From NCBI GenBank assembly GCA_046328225.1, contig JAXLWZ010000017.1:21331-85330 (forward strand): 64,000 nucleotides of DNA, in the 5' to 3' direction. The notes beneath the pieces are model-generated. The model did no database searches. It saw nothing but the letters and a program-made list of their open reading frames with translations, and was not told the DNA's origin. Below are positions 17,770-29,058 of this stretch, in pieces. This stretch comes from Amarobacillus sp046328225. Its GTDB lineage: Bacteria > Chloroflexota > Dehalococcoidia > Tepidiformales > Tepidiformaceae. Each line of letters begins with the position of its first letter. Position 1 is the first letter of the stretch. Made by a program: the position numbers and the translations under genes.

Positions 17770-18849
17770 CTACTGGAGGAGGAACGCGCTCGCGACCCAC
17801 CCCGTCACGCGCCCTTCGACCACGACCTTCACCCATGCCAGCCCGCTCGCGTCCACCGGCCCGTCGATGATCGCCACGCCGGTCGCGGCCGGCAGGCAAT
17901 CGAGGATGCCCGCGCCCGTGCCCGGCTCCTTGCGCACGCGCAGGCAGCCCGGGCTATTGTCGACCTTCGCCAGCACCGGCGCCGGCTCCTTCGCCGCCGC
18001 GGGGGCATCCGTCGCGGGCGCATCCACCGCGGGGGCGGCCGCCGCCGGTGGCTCTGCTGCCGCGGCCGGAGGCGGCTCCACCGCGGCCGCCGTCGCCGGG
18101 CTCTGCGTCTTCGCCAGGTAGCGCGCCGCGACCCACCCCGTCTTGCCCGCCGCCTCCACCTTCACCCAGGTGAAGCCGTCCGCGCTCACCGGCCCGCCCG
18201 TCACGTTCGCCGCCGTCCCCGCCTTCAGGCAGGTCAGCACGCTCCCCTTGAGCGAAGGCTCGCTGCGCAGGTTGAGGCAGCCGGAGTCCGGCGCCACCGT
18301 CGCGGCATCACCCGCAGCGAACGAAACGGGCACGGCCGGCGCAGCGGCTCCGCCGCCAATCCGGTAGATGTGCACGTCGAGGCCGCTCGCCGCTGCCAGC
18401 CGGTACGGTTCGTATCCCGGCCGCAGCCGCACCATTTCGTCCCAGTTCTGGTTCGAATCCACCGCGTTGAAGCGGCCGTTGCCGAGGTTCTCCAGCACGA
18501 TCGCGGTGTGCAGCCCCCGGTACGATGCCCACGGGCTCGTGTCGTCGTCGTCCGCGACCTGGATGATGTCGCCGGACTTCGCCTCGGTCGCCGAGACCTC
18601 CGTCGCGCCCGCCTCGAAGTAGCCCGCGCGATAGTCGTTGCCCACGCGCTTGCCCGTCGCCTCGAAGACCACCTGCTGCATGAACGTCCAGCACTGCCCG
18701 CCGTGGCTGCCCACGTACTTGAGCGCCGTGTTCGCGATGGGGCTCTCTTCCCCCGCCGCCCGCGACGCCGAGGGCGCCGCCCCCGCCATCGCGAAAACCC
18801 CTACGAGAAGAACGAACATCAATCGGAGATCAACGAGCCGGTTAAACAC
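17770..18849 (-). CDS. Secreted CHAP-like protein with two SH3b domains
   Basis: This is a probable cell-wall-acting or wall-binding protein. A signal peptide covers about residues 1-32, with an AxA-type site near SRAA. A CHAP/NlpC-like domain follows (about 36-175), with a likely nucleophile Cys53 in GGQCW, His114 in GLHTAIV and a downstream polar residue around DSNQNW. Two bacterial SH3 domains (about 198-255 and 302-357), each with a GCL(N/R)(L/V)R start and a GW(V)A end, flank an Ala/Pro-rich linker. The GTG at 18849 is preceded by GAGAGG; a GTG two codons earlier and an ATG at residue 11 are alternatives. Activity is inferred from the fold only. Confidence 0.75.
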   Translation of the reverse strand: MFNRLVDLRLMFVLLVGVFAMAGAAPSASRAAGEESPIANTALKYVGSHGGQCWTFMQQVVFEATGKRVGNDYRAGYFEAGATEVSATEAKSGDIIQVADDDDTSPWASYRGLHTAIVLENLGNGRFNAVDSNQNWDEMVRLRPGYEPYRLAAASGLDVHIYRIGGGAAAPAVPVSFAAGDAATVAPDSGCLNLRSEPSLKGSVLTCLKAGTAANVTGGPVSADGFTWVKVEAAGKTGWVAARYLAKTQSPATAAAVEPPPAAAAEPPAAAAPAVDAPATDAPAAAKEPAPVLAKVDNSPGCLRVRKEPGTGAGILDCLPAATGVAIIDGPVDASGLAWVKVVVEGRVTGWVASAFLLQ

Positions 18850-18963
18850 AGGCACCTCTCAAACTGCTTCCAAAGCAGCCCGAACGTACCTGCGGACATC
18901 GCGTGGAACTTGCGCAAACCGCAACGGGAATGCAAAAAGCGTGTAAACCCGGCCCCCGGTAAA

Positions 18964-18979
18964 CGTTGCGCGGGCAACG
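18964..18979 (-). terminator. Weak hairpin between the LysM and CHAP genes
   Basis: CGTTGC and GCAACG form a 6-bp stem around a 4-nt loop. On the minus strand the stem is followed by TTTAC, so it could end the LysM transcript. The T-run is short, so this is a tentative call. Confidence 0.25.
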
Positions 18980-19029
18980 CTCAAGACCGCGCCCATCGCA
19001 ATCCGGGGAAGCGCTGAGAGGGCCCTCGC

Positions 19030-19872
19030 CTAGGGAAGTTGCAGCTTCTGGCCCACCTGCAGCCGCGTGCAGTCCTCCTCGGTCATGCCGTTCTTCGCGA
19101 GGATCTGCTTGTAATCGACGCCCGTCTTCTCGCCAATGGCACCGCAGGTGTCACCCGAGACCACCTCGTACGTCTTCGCGTTCGTGCTCGGCGTGCCCGT
19201 TCGTGGCGTCGTCGGCGTGCCCGGCGTGCCGCCCGTGGCCGGCGTGCCCGTGCCCGGGGCGGTCGTCCCGCCTGCCGGCGCCGTCTGCTGGGGAGCGGCC
19301 GTCGTGGGCTTCGCCGCCTGGTTCGTCGCGTTCACCTGCGCCGGCGTGAGCCCGCCGCCGCCGTCGTCGCTCAGCGCCCCCTGCAGGAAGAAGGCCAGCG
19401 CCACCACCACCACCGCGAGCGCCAGCAACCCGACCGTCGCCACCGGCATGGAGATACCGCCCGGCCGGGGCCGCGGTCCAATGCTGCCCGTTGGGGGTTT
19501 GCGTGTGGGGCGTTCGCCGCCCGTGCCGCCACCCGCGGCCGCCTTCGGCGCGCGCCCCGGGAGTGGCCTGGGCTCACGCGGGGGCCGGCTCGCACCGCCA
19601 CGGCCGCGCGCCGCCACCGTGGGCGCCTCCGCCGCTGCCGCAGCCGCGGGCGCCGCCGCGCCGATGCCCTCTCCCTTATAGACAGGGCACCCCACGTGGT
19701 TTTCGCCGAGGCAATACGATTCCTGGTGGTTCGCCGCGATGCGCGTCGGGTTGTCGAGCCGGTAGCAGCGGTGCGCTTCCGTCGCGTACGTCGCATGCGA
19801 ATCCGCATCATCCGCGAGCCCGAGGTACGGGCAGACGCCGGACATCTCGTCGTCGGCTGTTGGGTAGCTCAC
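19030..19872 (-). CDS. LysM protein with N-terminal Cys/His-rich cytoplasmic domain
   Basis: This 280-aa protein spans the membrane once. Residues 10-65 form a small domain with Cys14, Cys36, Cys54, Cys62 and several His; it reads CPYLGLADD, then HRCY, YCLGENH and CPVY, and could bind a metal. A disordered Ala/Pro/Arg-rich region (66-139) leads to a transmembrane helix (about 143-165). A Thr/Pro/Gly-rich linker then ends in a LysM domain (about 234-280) that should bind peptidoglycan. The GTG at 19872 is preferred because AGGAG lies 5 nt upstream. It may sense or tether the wall from the cytoplasm; that role is inferred. Confidence 0.75.
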   Translation of the reverse strand: MSYPTADDEMSGVCPYLGLADDADSHATYATEAHRCYRLDNPTRIAANHQESYCLGENHVGCPVYKGEGIGAAAPAAAAAAEAPTVAARGRGGASRPPREPRPLPGRAPKAAAGGGTGGERPTRKPPTGSIGPRPRPGGISMPVATVGLLALAVVVVALAFFLQGALSDDGGGGLTPAQVNATNQAAKPTTAAPQQTAPAGGTTAPGTGTPATGGTPGTPTTPRTGTPSTNAKTYEVVSGDTCGAIGEKTGVDYKQILAKNGMTEEDCTRLQVGQKLQLP

Positions 19873-19935
19873 GGGCGCTCCTGTATCCCGGCGGCCGGTT
19901 TGCCCAATGCTGCCACGCCGCATAGGCGCGGGCAA

Positions 19936-19964
19936 ACCCTACCCACTCCATTTCCGCCCTTCAA
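19936..19964 (-). promoter_or_regulatory. Candidate promoter for the LysM gene
   Basis: On the minus strand TTGAAG and TAGGGT are separated by 17 nt, about 65 nt before the GTG start. Both boxes are imperfect matches to sigma-70 consensus. Confidence 0.35.
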
Positions 19965-20311
19965 CCGCAAGCTGATGGAAAGTACCGCGACAATCGCGCC
20001 CTTCGCCCGCGCTTCCCGGCCGCGGCCGGGCCTGCCATGGAAATGCGAGCCGGCCCGGGGCCGCCAGGGCCCCGGACCGCGACCCGCGCGCGACGGGGAG
20101 GACGTGTCGCTGGCGCCCTTTGGTCAGGAGGCCGCCTGCCTACCAAGACGGCTGTTCCCGCCCGGGACGAAAGGGCCCCCGCGGAGTCCAGCCGGTGGCA
20201 TTCCGGGGCGCCGGCACAGCCGCCTTGCCCGTGGCGCCGCGCCATCCGAAGATGCTCCGGCGCGAAGCATCACGCGGGCCCCTCCCCGCCGGCCAATCGC
20301 CCCGCGCGAAG
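19965..20311. other. Gene-less GC-rich stretch before the ribosomal cluster
   Basis: I see no convincing gene here: the open frames lack start signals, codon bias and homology. The stretch holds several strong GC hairpins, for example CCGGGGCC with GGCCCCGG near 20054-20075. I looked for SRP RNA, RNase P RNA and tmRNA landmarks and found none on either strand. Confidence 0.5.
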
Positions 20312-20339
20312 TTGACAGCATCCCGCCTTGTGCTACTCT
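20312..20339 (+). promoter_or_regulatory. Sigma-70-type promoter of the rpsL-led ribosomal operon
   Basis: TTGACA (20312-20317) is a perfect -35 box. It is followed after 16 nt by TACTCT (20334-20339), a fair -10. This is the only good promoter before rpsL and predicts a leader of about 210 nt. Confidence 0.65.
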
Positions 20340-20418
20340 CACAATTCGGCGCTTGTTGCACAGGCCGGCTGGTAACGTTCGGCAGGTCGCGAAGCTGAGT
20401 GCTTGAAGACGGCCCGGG

Positions 20419-20526
20419 CCGCGGGATTCGCGGCAAGGGCGCTGTTCACGGACAGGCTCCACGGCCTGTTTTCGTGCCCAAAACAAACTCGCCGAAGGTT
20501 CGCCTTCACAGGCCCTTTCCGGGGCC
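20419..20526 (+). promoter_or_regulatory. Structured leader with terminator-like hairpin before rpsL
   Basis: Four hairpins follow one another: CCGCG/CGCGG at 20419-20433; ACAGGC/GCCTGT at 20452-20469 followed by TTTT; GAAGG/CCTTC closed by a TTCG tetraloop at 20494-20507; and GGCCC/GGGCC at 20511-20526. The second has the form of an intrinsic terminator inside the leader, so the operon may be attenuated. The regulator is not evident. Confidence 0.4.
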
Positions 20527-20554
20527 GCAAACGCTGCACGCAGGGGAAGCAGGA

Positions 20555-21007
20555 ATGCCGACCATTAACCAGCTGGTTCGCAAGGGCCGCACGCCCAAGG
20601 CCAAGAAGTCGGGCGCTCCCGCGCTCCTCTTCTCCTTCAACGCCCACACGGGCGTGCTCCGCAAGGAAACCGGCAAGTCCGGCGCCCCCCAGAAGCGCGG
20701 CGTGTGCACCCAGGTCCGCACCCAGACCCCCAAGAAGCCGAACTCCGCGCTCCGCAAGGTCGCCCGCGTTCGCCTCTCCAACGGGATCGAAGTCACCGCC
20801 TACATCCCCGGCGAAGGCCACAGCCTCCAGGAGCACTCCGTTGTGCTCGTGCGCGGCGGCCGCGTCAAGGACCTCCCCGGCGTTCGCTACCACATCGTCC
20901 GCGGCGCGCTCGATGCCACCGGCGTCAACAACCGGAAGCAGGGCCGCAGCAAGTACGGCACCCGCAAGAACGCCCCGGTCGTCCAGGGCCGCGGCGGCCG
21001 CCGCTAA
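20555..21007 (+). CDS. rpsL: 30S ribosomal protein S12
   Basis: S12 sits at the decoding centre. It is 150 aa and starts MPTINQLVRKGR. It carries the TPKKPNSALRKVARVRLSNG core and the GRVKDLPGVRYH loop where streptomycin-resistance changes usually fall. An extra segment of about 17 residues before PQKRGVC makes it the long form also seen in Bacillus. A basic GRGGRR tail ends it. The frame opens further upstream, but the ATG at 20555 follows GGGGAAGCAGG. It is first in the superoperon. Confidence 0.96.
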   Translation: MPTINQLVRKGRTPKAKKSGAPALLFSFNAHTGVLRKETGKSGAPQKRGVCTQVRTQTPKKPNSALRKVARVRLSNGIEVTAYIPGEGHSLQEHSVVLVRGGRVKDLPGVRYHIVRGALDATGVNNRKQGRSKYGTRKNAPVVQGRGGRR

Positions 21008-21015
21008 ATTCGAAG

Positions 21016-21033
21016 GGCGCGCGCGAGCGCGCC
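21016..21033 (+). promoter_or_regulatory. Perfect hairpin in the rpsL-rpsG spacer
   Basis: GGCGCGC and GCGCGCC form a 7-bp stem around a GCGA (GNRA-type) tetraloop, 32 nt before the rpsG start. In Escherichia coli the same spacer is the S7 autoregulatory site, so a similar role is possible here but unproven. Confidence 0.35.
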
Positions 21034-21065
21034 TGGATGCTACGAAGTACACGGAGAACTGAGCC

Positions 21066-21536
21066 ATGGCCCGACGCAATCGACCCGAACGGCGCCCGAC
21101 CCCGCCTGATTCGCGGTACAACAACGTCCAGGTCCAGATCCTCATCAACAAGCTCATGACGCGCGGCAAAAAGTCCACGTCCGAGCGCGTTGTCTATGGC
21201 GCCTTCGATCGCATCCAGGCGAACACCGGCCGCGACCCGCTCGACGTCTTCAGCCAGGCCATTCGCAACGCCACCCCCGTCCTCGAAGTCAAGCCCCGCC
21301 GCGTCGGCGGCGCCACCTACCAGGTCCCGGTCGAAATCCGCCCCGATCGCCGCATCGCCCTCGCCATGCGCTGGGTGCTGAACTCGGCCCGCTCCCGGGG
21401 CGGCCGCTCGATGGCCGAAAAGCTCGCCAACGAGCTCCTCGATGCCGCCAACAACACCGGCGCCGCAATCAAGCGCCGCGACGATACGCACCGCATGGCG
21501 GAGGCCAACCGCGCCTTCGTCCACTACCGCTGGTAG
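21066..21536 (+). CDS. rpsG: 30S ribosomal protein S7
   Basis: S7 nucleates assembly of the 30S head and contacts the E-site tRNA. It is 156 aa, the standard length. Key stretches are NKLMTRGKKS, EVKPRRVGGATYQVPVE and RWVLNSARSRGGRSM. It follows rpsL after a 58-bp spacer that contains a strong hairpin, and precedes fusA by 35 bp, the canonical str-operon order. Confidence 0.97.
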   Translation: MARRNRPERRPTPPDSRYNNVQVQILINKLMTRGKKSTSERVVYGAFDRIQANTGRDPLDVFSQAIRNATPVLEVKPRRVGGATYQVPVEIRPDRRIALAMRWVLNSARSRGGRSMAEKLANELLDAANNTGAAIKRRDDTHRMAEANRAFVHYRW

Positions 21537-21571
21537 GCCGTCCCCGCCCTGCCGGCAGAGGTTAGAGTTCC

Positions 21572-23650
<2,079 letters not shown>

Positions 23651-23683
23651 GCCAACACAGGAACAAGGAAAGGCAGAACAGCG

Positions 23684-24883
<1,200 letters not shown>

Positions 24884-24905
24884 CTACGAGAAGAGGGACG
24901 GCGCC

Positions 24906-25214
24906 ATGGCACGTCAGCAGATCAGGATCAAGTTGAAGGCGTACGACCATCGCCTTATCGACCAGTCCGCCCGGCAGATCGTTGAAGCTGCCGAGCGCAC
25001 TGGCGCGGCGGTGGCCGGCCCGGTGCCGCTCCCGACTTCCATCGAGAAGTTCTGCGTCATCCGCAGCCCCCACATCTATAAGGACTCCCGCGAGCAGTTC
25101 GAGATCCGCACCCATAAGCGGCTCATCGACATCCTCGAGCCCACCTCCAAGACCGTCGACACCCTCATGCGCCTCCAGCTCCCGAGCGGTGTGGACATCG
25201 AGATCAAGCTGTAG
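24906..25214 (+). CDS. rpsJ: 30S ribosomal protein S10
   Basis: S10 is a 30S head protein that also partners NusB in antitermination. It is 102 aa, beginning ARQQIRIKLKAYDHRLID, with the SPHIYKDSREQFEIRTHKR core. It opens the S10 gene set, 22 bp after tuf with GAAGAGGG upstream and no visible promoter in between, so the str and S10 sets appear to be one transcription unit. Confidence 0.97.
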   Translation: MARQQIRIKLKAYDHRLIDQSARQIVEAAERTGAAVAGPVPLPTSIEKFCVIRSPHIYKDSREQFEIRTHKRLIDILEPTSKTVDTLMRLQLPSGVDIEIKL

Positions 25215-25216
25215 CC

Positions 25217-25852
25217 ATGACCATCGAAGGACTTCTTGGCCGCAAGCTGGGCACCCTCCAGGTGTTCGACGACCGGGGCCGCCTCCGTGGCGCCACCGCC
25301 GTCCTCGTCGGCCCCTGCGTCGTCACCCAGCTCCGTACCCCCGAGAAGGATGGCTACACCGCCGTCCAGGTCGGCTTCGAAGAGACCCGCAAGCTGAACA
25401 AGCCCGAGGTTGGGCACCTGCGCGCCTCCGGCGCCGGCAACCTCCGCCACCTGGCCGAGTTCCGCGTCAGCGGCGATGCCGCCTACAGCCTCGGCGACAC
25501 GATCAAGGCCGACCTCTTCGAGGCCGGCGAAAAGGTCGACGTCACCGCCACCTCCAAGGGCCGCGGCTTCCAGGGCGGCGTCCGCCGCCACAACTTCAAG
25601 GGCGGCCCCCGCACCCACGGCCAGAGCGACCGCCATCGCGCGCCCGGCTCCATCGGCTCCGGCACCACCCCCGGCCGCGTCTATAAGGGCACCCGCATGG
25701 CCGGCCACATGGGCGCCGCGCAGACCACCGTCCGGAACCTCGAGGTTCTCGCCCGCAACGACGACGAGGGCGTCATTTTCGTCGCCGGCTCCGTGCCCGG
25801 CCCCCGCGGGGGCCTCGTGCGCGTGCGCTCGGCCAGGAAGGTGTCCAAATGA
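25217..25852 (+). CDS. rplC: 50S ribosomal protein L3
   Basis: L3 binds 23S rRNA near the peptidyl transferase centre and starts 50S assembly. It is 211 aa, opening TIEGLLGRKLGTLQVF. The tip loop region reads SDRHRAPGSIGSG followed by GRVYKGTRMAGHMG. It starts 2 bp after rpsJ and overlaps the next gene by 4 bp (ATGA). Confidence 0.97.
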   Translation: MTIEGLLGRKLGTLQVFDDRGRLRGATAVLVGPCVVTQLRTPEKDGYTAVQVGFEETRKLNKPEVGHLRASGAGNLRHLAEFRVSGDAAYSLGDTIKADLFEAGEKVDVTATSKGRGFQGGVRRHNFKGGPRTHGQSDRHRAPGSIGSGTTPGRVYKGTRMAGHMGAAQTTVRNLEVLARNDDEGVIFVAGSVPGPRGGLVRVRSARKVSK

Positions 25853-26802
25853 AGCTCCCCGTCTTTGATGCCGCCGGCACCCGCCTGCGCGAAATCGACG
25901 TCGCCGACGAGGTCTTCGGGATCGAGCCCAACCGCTCCGTCCTCCACCAGGCCTACGTCACGCAGATGGCGAACCGCCGCGCCGGCGGCGCCAGCACCAA
26001 GCGCCGCGGCGAAGTCGAAGGTTCCACCAAGAAGACCCGCAAGCAGAAGGGCCTCGGCGCATCCCGCCAGGGCTCCATTCGCGCGTCCCACCACGTCGGC
26101 GGCGGCGTCGCCATGGGCCCCAAGCCCCACAGCTTCGCCAAGGACCTGCCCCGCCAGATGCGCCGGCTCGCCCTGCGCTCGGCCCTCAGCAGCCACGCCG
26201 CGGATGGCTCCATCATCGTCATCGGCGGCCTCCCCGCCGATGGCAAGACGAAGAGCATGCAGACGGTCCTCGCCGCCAACAGCATCGCCCGCACCGCCCT
26301 CCTCGTCAGCGGCGAACACGACGCCACCGTCACCCAGGCCGCCCGCAATATCGAACACGTCAAGGCCCTGCCCGCGCAGAACCTCAACGTCGTCGACCTC
26401 GTCAACGCCCACCACGTCATCATGACCGAGGACGCCGTGCGCAAGGTCGAATCCCTCTGGGGTGGCGAAAACCTCAAGCCGCACCGCGGCCGCAAGGAGG
26501 TCGCAAGTGCCCTGGAGCTCCATCCCTACGGCGTCCTGCTCCGCCCGATCATCACCGAAAAGTCGACGCTCCTCACCGGGCTCGACAAGTACGTGTTCGA
26601 AGTCGATGTCCGCGCCAACAAGAACCAGATCAAGGACGCCGTCCAGCTGGCCTTCAACGTGCGCGTCGCCGAAGTGAACACGATGAAGATGAAGGGCAAG
26701 CCCAAGCGCTTCGGCCGCCGCGTCACCAATCGCCCCGACTGGAAAAAGGCGATTGTCACGCTCGTGCCCGGCGACAAGATCGAACTCTTCGAGGGGATCT
26801 AG
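25849..26802 (+). CDS. rplD-rplW: Fused 50S ribosomal proteins L4 and L23 (single open frame)
   Basis: This 317-aa frame holds both proteins. Residues 1 to about 221 are uL4: the tunnel loop includes GGGVAMGPKPHS and the C-terminal helix VNAHHVIMTEDAVRKVE. Residues about 222-317 are uL23: LHPYGVLLRPIITEKST, then KYVFEVDVRANK and the exit-tunnel loop near MKGKPKRFGRR. No stop codon in this frame separates them. An AAGGAGG at 26494-26500 lies at the junction; the GTG it suits (26507) is out of frame, and the only nearby in-frame near-start is CTG at 26512. Either a true fusion, a CTG restart, or an assembly error explains this. Confidence 0.8.
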   Translation: MKLPVFDAAGTRLREIDVADEVFGIEPNRSVLHQAYVTQMANRRAGGASTKRRGEVEGSTKKTRKQKGLGASRQGSIRASHHVGGGVAMGPKPHSFAKDLPRQMRRLALRSALSSHAADGSIIVIGGLPADGKTKSMQTVLAANSIARTALLVSGEHDATVTQAARNIEHVKALPAQNLNVVDLVNAHHVIMTEDAVRKVESLWGGENLKPHRGRKEVASALELHPYGVLLRPIITEKSTLLTGLDKYVFEVDVRANKNQIKDAVQLAFNVRVAEVNTMKMKGKPKRFGRRVTNRPDWKKAIVTLVPGDKIELFEGI

Positions 26803-26805
26803 GCC

Positions 26806-27636
26806 ATGCCAATCAAGCAGTACAAGCCGACATCCCCCGGGCGCCGCAATGCCAGCGGCCAGACCTTCTCCGAGATCACCAAGAAGCGCCCCGAAAAGTC
26901 GCTGACGGAATCCCTCGGCAAGAAGAACGCCGGCCGCAACAACCAGGGCCGCATCACCGTTCGCCATCGCGGCGGCGGCAACCGCCGGCTCTACCGCATC
27001 ATCGACTGGGCACGCGATAAGCGCGGCGTCCCGGCCAAGGTCGTCGCCATCGAGTACGACCCGAACCGCACCGCCCGCATCGCCCTGCTCCAGTATGCCG
27101 ATGGCGAAAAGCGCTACATCCTCGCCCCGAACGGCCTCACCGTCGGCGCGAACCTGCTCTCCGGCCCCGGGGCCGAAGTCCGCGTCGGCAATTCCCTGCC
27201 GCTCGCGAACCTCCCCACCGGTACCCAGGTGCACAACATCGAGCTCACCCCCGGCAAGGGCGGGCAGATGGTCCGCAGCGCCGGCACCGCCGCCCAGCTC
27301 ATGGCGAAAGAAGGCGATTACGCCCTCATCCGCCTGCCCAGCGGCGAAATGCGGCGCGTCCGCATCGAATGCAGCGCCACCGTCGGCCAGGTCGGCAACG
27401 TCGAGCACTCCCTCGTGAAGCTCGGCAAGGCCGGCCGCACCCGCCACCTCGGCCGCCGGCCGCAGGTCCGCGGCGCCGTCATGAACCCCCGCGACCATCC
27501 GCACGGTGGTGGCGAAGGCCGGGCCCCCGTCGGTATGCCCGGGCCGAAGACCCCCTGGGGCAAGCCGACCCTCGGCTACCGCACCCGCAACAACAAGCGC
27601 ACCGACAAGTTCATCGCGCGCCGGCGCACCAGGTAG
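26806..27636 (+). CDS. rplB: 50S ribosomal protein L2
   Basis: L2 supports subunit association and the peptidyl transferase region. It is 276 aa, beginning PIKQYKPTSPGRRN. It carries GRNNQGRITVRHRGGG and the conserved RGAVMNPRDHPHGGGEG loop, whose His is required for activity. It ends in basic residues. It starts 3 bp after the L4-L23 frame. Confidence 0.97.
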   Translation: MPIKQYKPTSPGRRNASGQTFSEITKKRPEKSLTESLGKKNAGRNNQGRITVRHRGGGNRRLYRIIDWARDKRGVPAKVVAIEYDPNRTARIALLQYADGEKRYILAPNGLTVGANLLSGPGAEVRVGNSLPLANLPTGTQVHNIELTPGKGGQMVRSAGTAAQLMAKEGDYALIRLPSGEMRRVRIECSATVGQVGNVEHSLVKLGKAGRTRHLGRRPQVRGAVMNPRDHPHGGGEGRAPVGMPGPKTPWGKPTLGYRTRNNKRTDKFIARRRTR

Positions 27637-27648
27637 GAGCAATAGGGC

Positions 27649-27945
27649 ATGTCACGTTCCATTAAAAAGGGCCCGTTCGTCCACCCCTCGCTCCTCGACA
27701 AGGTGCTCGCCATGCGCGGGGCGCAGAACAAGAGCGTGATCAAGACCTGGTCACGTGCCTCGACCATCCTCCCGGACATGATCGGCCTCACGATCGCCGT
27801 CCACGATGGCCGCCGGCACGTGCCGGTCTTCGTCACCGAAAACATGGTTGGCCACAAGCTCGGCGAATTTGCCCTCACGCGGACGTTCCGCGGGCACATC
27901 TCCAAGAGCGACCGCCAGAGCAAGGTCAAGGGAGGCAAGCGCTAA
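27649..27945 (+). CDS. rpsS: 30S ribosomal protein S19
   Basis: S19 is a head protein near the A-site finger. It is 98 aa, opening SRSIKKGPFVHPSLL. The VTENMVGHKLGEFALTRTF stretch is diagnostic. It ends one base before the GTG of rplV. Confidence 0.96.
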   Translation: MSRSIKKGPFVHPSLLDKVLAMRGAQNKSVIKTWSRASTILPDMIGLTIAVHDGRRHVPVFVTENMVGHKLGEFALTRTFRGHISKSDRQSKVKGGKR

Positions 27946-27946
27946 C

Positions 27947-28285
27947 GTGGAAGTTCGTGCATCCGCCCAAGACATCGGCGTCTCGGCGCGCAAGGTCCGC
28001 CTGATCCTCGAACGGCTGCCCGGCCTCAGCGTCGATCAGTCGCTCGCCCTCCTGCGCTACGTGCAGTCGCCCCACGCCCGCGCCGTCTCCAAGGTCGTTC
28101 TCAGCGCGGCCTCGAACGCGGAGAACAACTTCGATCTCGATGTCGATGACCTCATCGTCAAGCGCGCCTACGCCGATGAGGCCCGAACGAATCGCCGCTT
28201 CAAGGCCCGTTCCCGGGGCCGCGTCAGCCCGATTCTGCGCCGCGCCTCGCACATCACCATCATCCTCGACGAGCGGGGGGCATAA
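27947..28285 (+). CDS. rplV: 50S ribosomal protein L22
   Basis: L22 lines the exit tunnel. It is 112 aa from the GTG at 27947, preceded by GGGAGG. The frame extends upstream inside rpsS, but homology starts at EVRASAQDIGVSARKVRL. The beta-hairpin that reaches into the tunnel is at RFKARSRGRVSPILRRASH. Its TAA abuts the rpsC ATG. Confidence 0.95.
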   Translation: MEVRASAQDIGVSARKVRLILERLPGLSVDQSLALLRYVQSPHARAVSKVVLSAASNAENNFDLDVDDLIVKRAYADEARTNRRFKARSRGRVSPILRRASHITIILDERGA

Positions 28286-29056
28286 ATGGGACAGAAAGTA
28301 CACCCGCACGGCTTCCGCATCGGCATCCTCTATGACTGGGAGTCGAAGTGGTTCGCCGAGCGCGATTACACCACGCGCCTCCACCAGGACCTCGAGCTTC
28401 GCCGCCACGTCCTGAAGGAACTGCCCGACGCCAGCATCAGCCACGTCGAGGTCGATCGGAACGCCAACCTCGTGACGATCACCATCCACACCGCCAAGCC
28501 CGGCATCGTTATCGGCCGCGGCGGCGCCAAGGTGGAAGACCTCCGCAACAGCCTCGAACGGGCCAGCGGCGGCCGCGTGCGCGTCAACATCCAGGAGATT
28601 CGCACCCCCGAGCTCGACGCCTACCTCGTCGCCCGCTCCGTCGCCGACCAGCTCGAACGGCGCGTCGCCTTCCGCCGCGCCATCAAGCAGGCCGTCCAGC
28701 GCACCATGCAGCGCGGCGCCCTCGGCGTTCGTATCGCCATCTCCGGCCGCCTCGGCGGCGCCGAGATGAGCCGCCGCGAAGTCGAGACCCAGGGCCAGGT
28801 GCCGCGCCACACCCTCCGCGCCGATATCGACTACGGCATCGCCGAAGCGCACACCACCTTCGGCCGCATCGGCGTCAAGGTCTGGATCTTCAAGGGCATC
28901 ATCCTGCCCGAGCGCCCTCAGGAGCGCCGCCAGGAAGAGCCCGTCGTGCCCGAGCCCCGGATCGAAGCCCCCGTGCCCGAACCGGTCGCCGCCGGCCCCG
29001 CCCACACCGCCATCACCATGGAACAGCAACAGGCTGTCCAACGGGGGGATGCGTAG
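28286..29056 (+). CDS. rpsC: 30S ribosomal protein S3
   Basis: S3 forms part of the mRNA entry tunnel. It is 256 aa, opening GQKVHPHGFRIGILYDW. The KH domain carries GIVIGRGGAKVEDLR. The C-terminal 40 residues are a Pro/Glu-rich extension beyond the usual core. It is tightly spaced with rplV and rplP. Confidence 0.97.
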   Translation: MGQKVHPHGFRIGILYDWESKWFAERDYTTRLHQDLELRRHVLKELPDASISHVEVDRNANLVTITIHTAKPGIVIGRGGAKVEDLRNSLERASGGRVRVNIQEIRTPELDAYLVARSVADQLERRVAFRRAIKQAVQRTMQRGALGVRIAISGRLGGAEMSRREVETQGQVPRHTLRADIDYGIAEAHTTFGRIGVKVWIFKGIILPERPQERRQEEPVVPEPRIEAPVPEPVAAGPAHTAITMEQQQAVQRGDA

Positions 29057-29058
29057 CC

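Noticed and set aside
19965..20311. Structural RNA gene (SRP, RNase P or tmRNA) before rpsL
   Set aside because: None of the conserved cores is present on either strand; only GC hairpins are seen.
20590..20700. Insertion of about 17 residues in S12 as a lineage oddity
   Set aside because: Bacillus-type S12 proteins carry a similar insertion before PQKRGVC, so it is a known long form.
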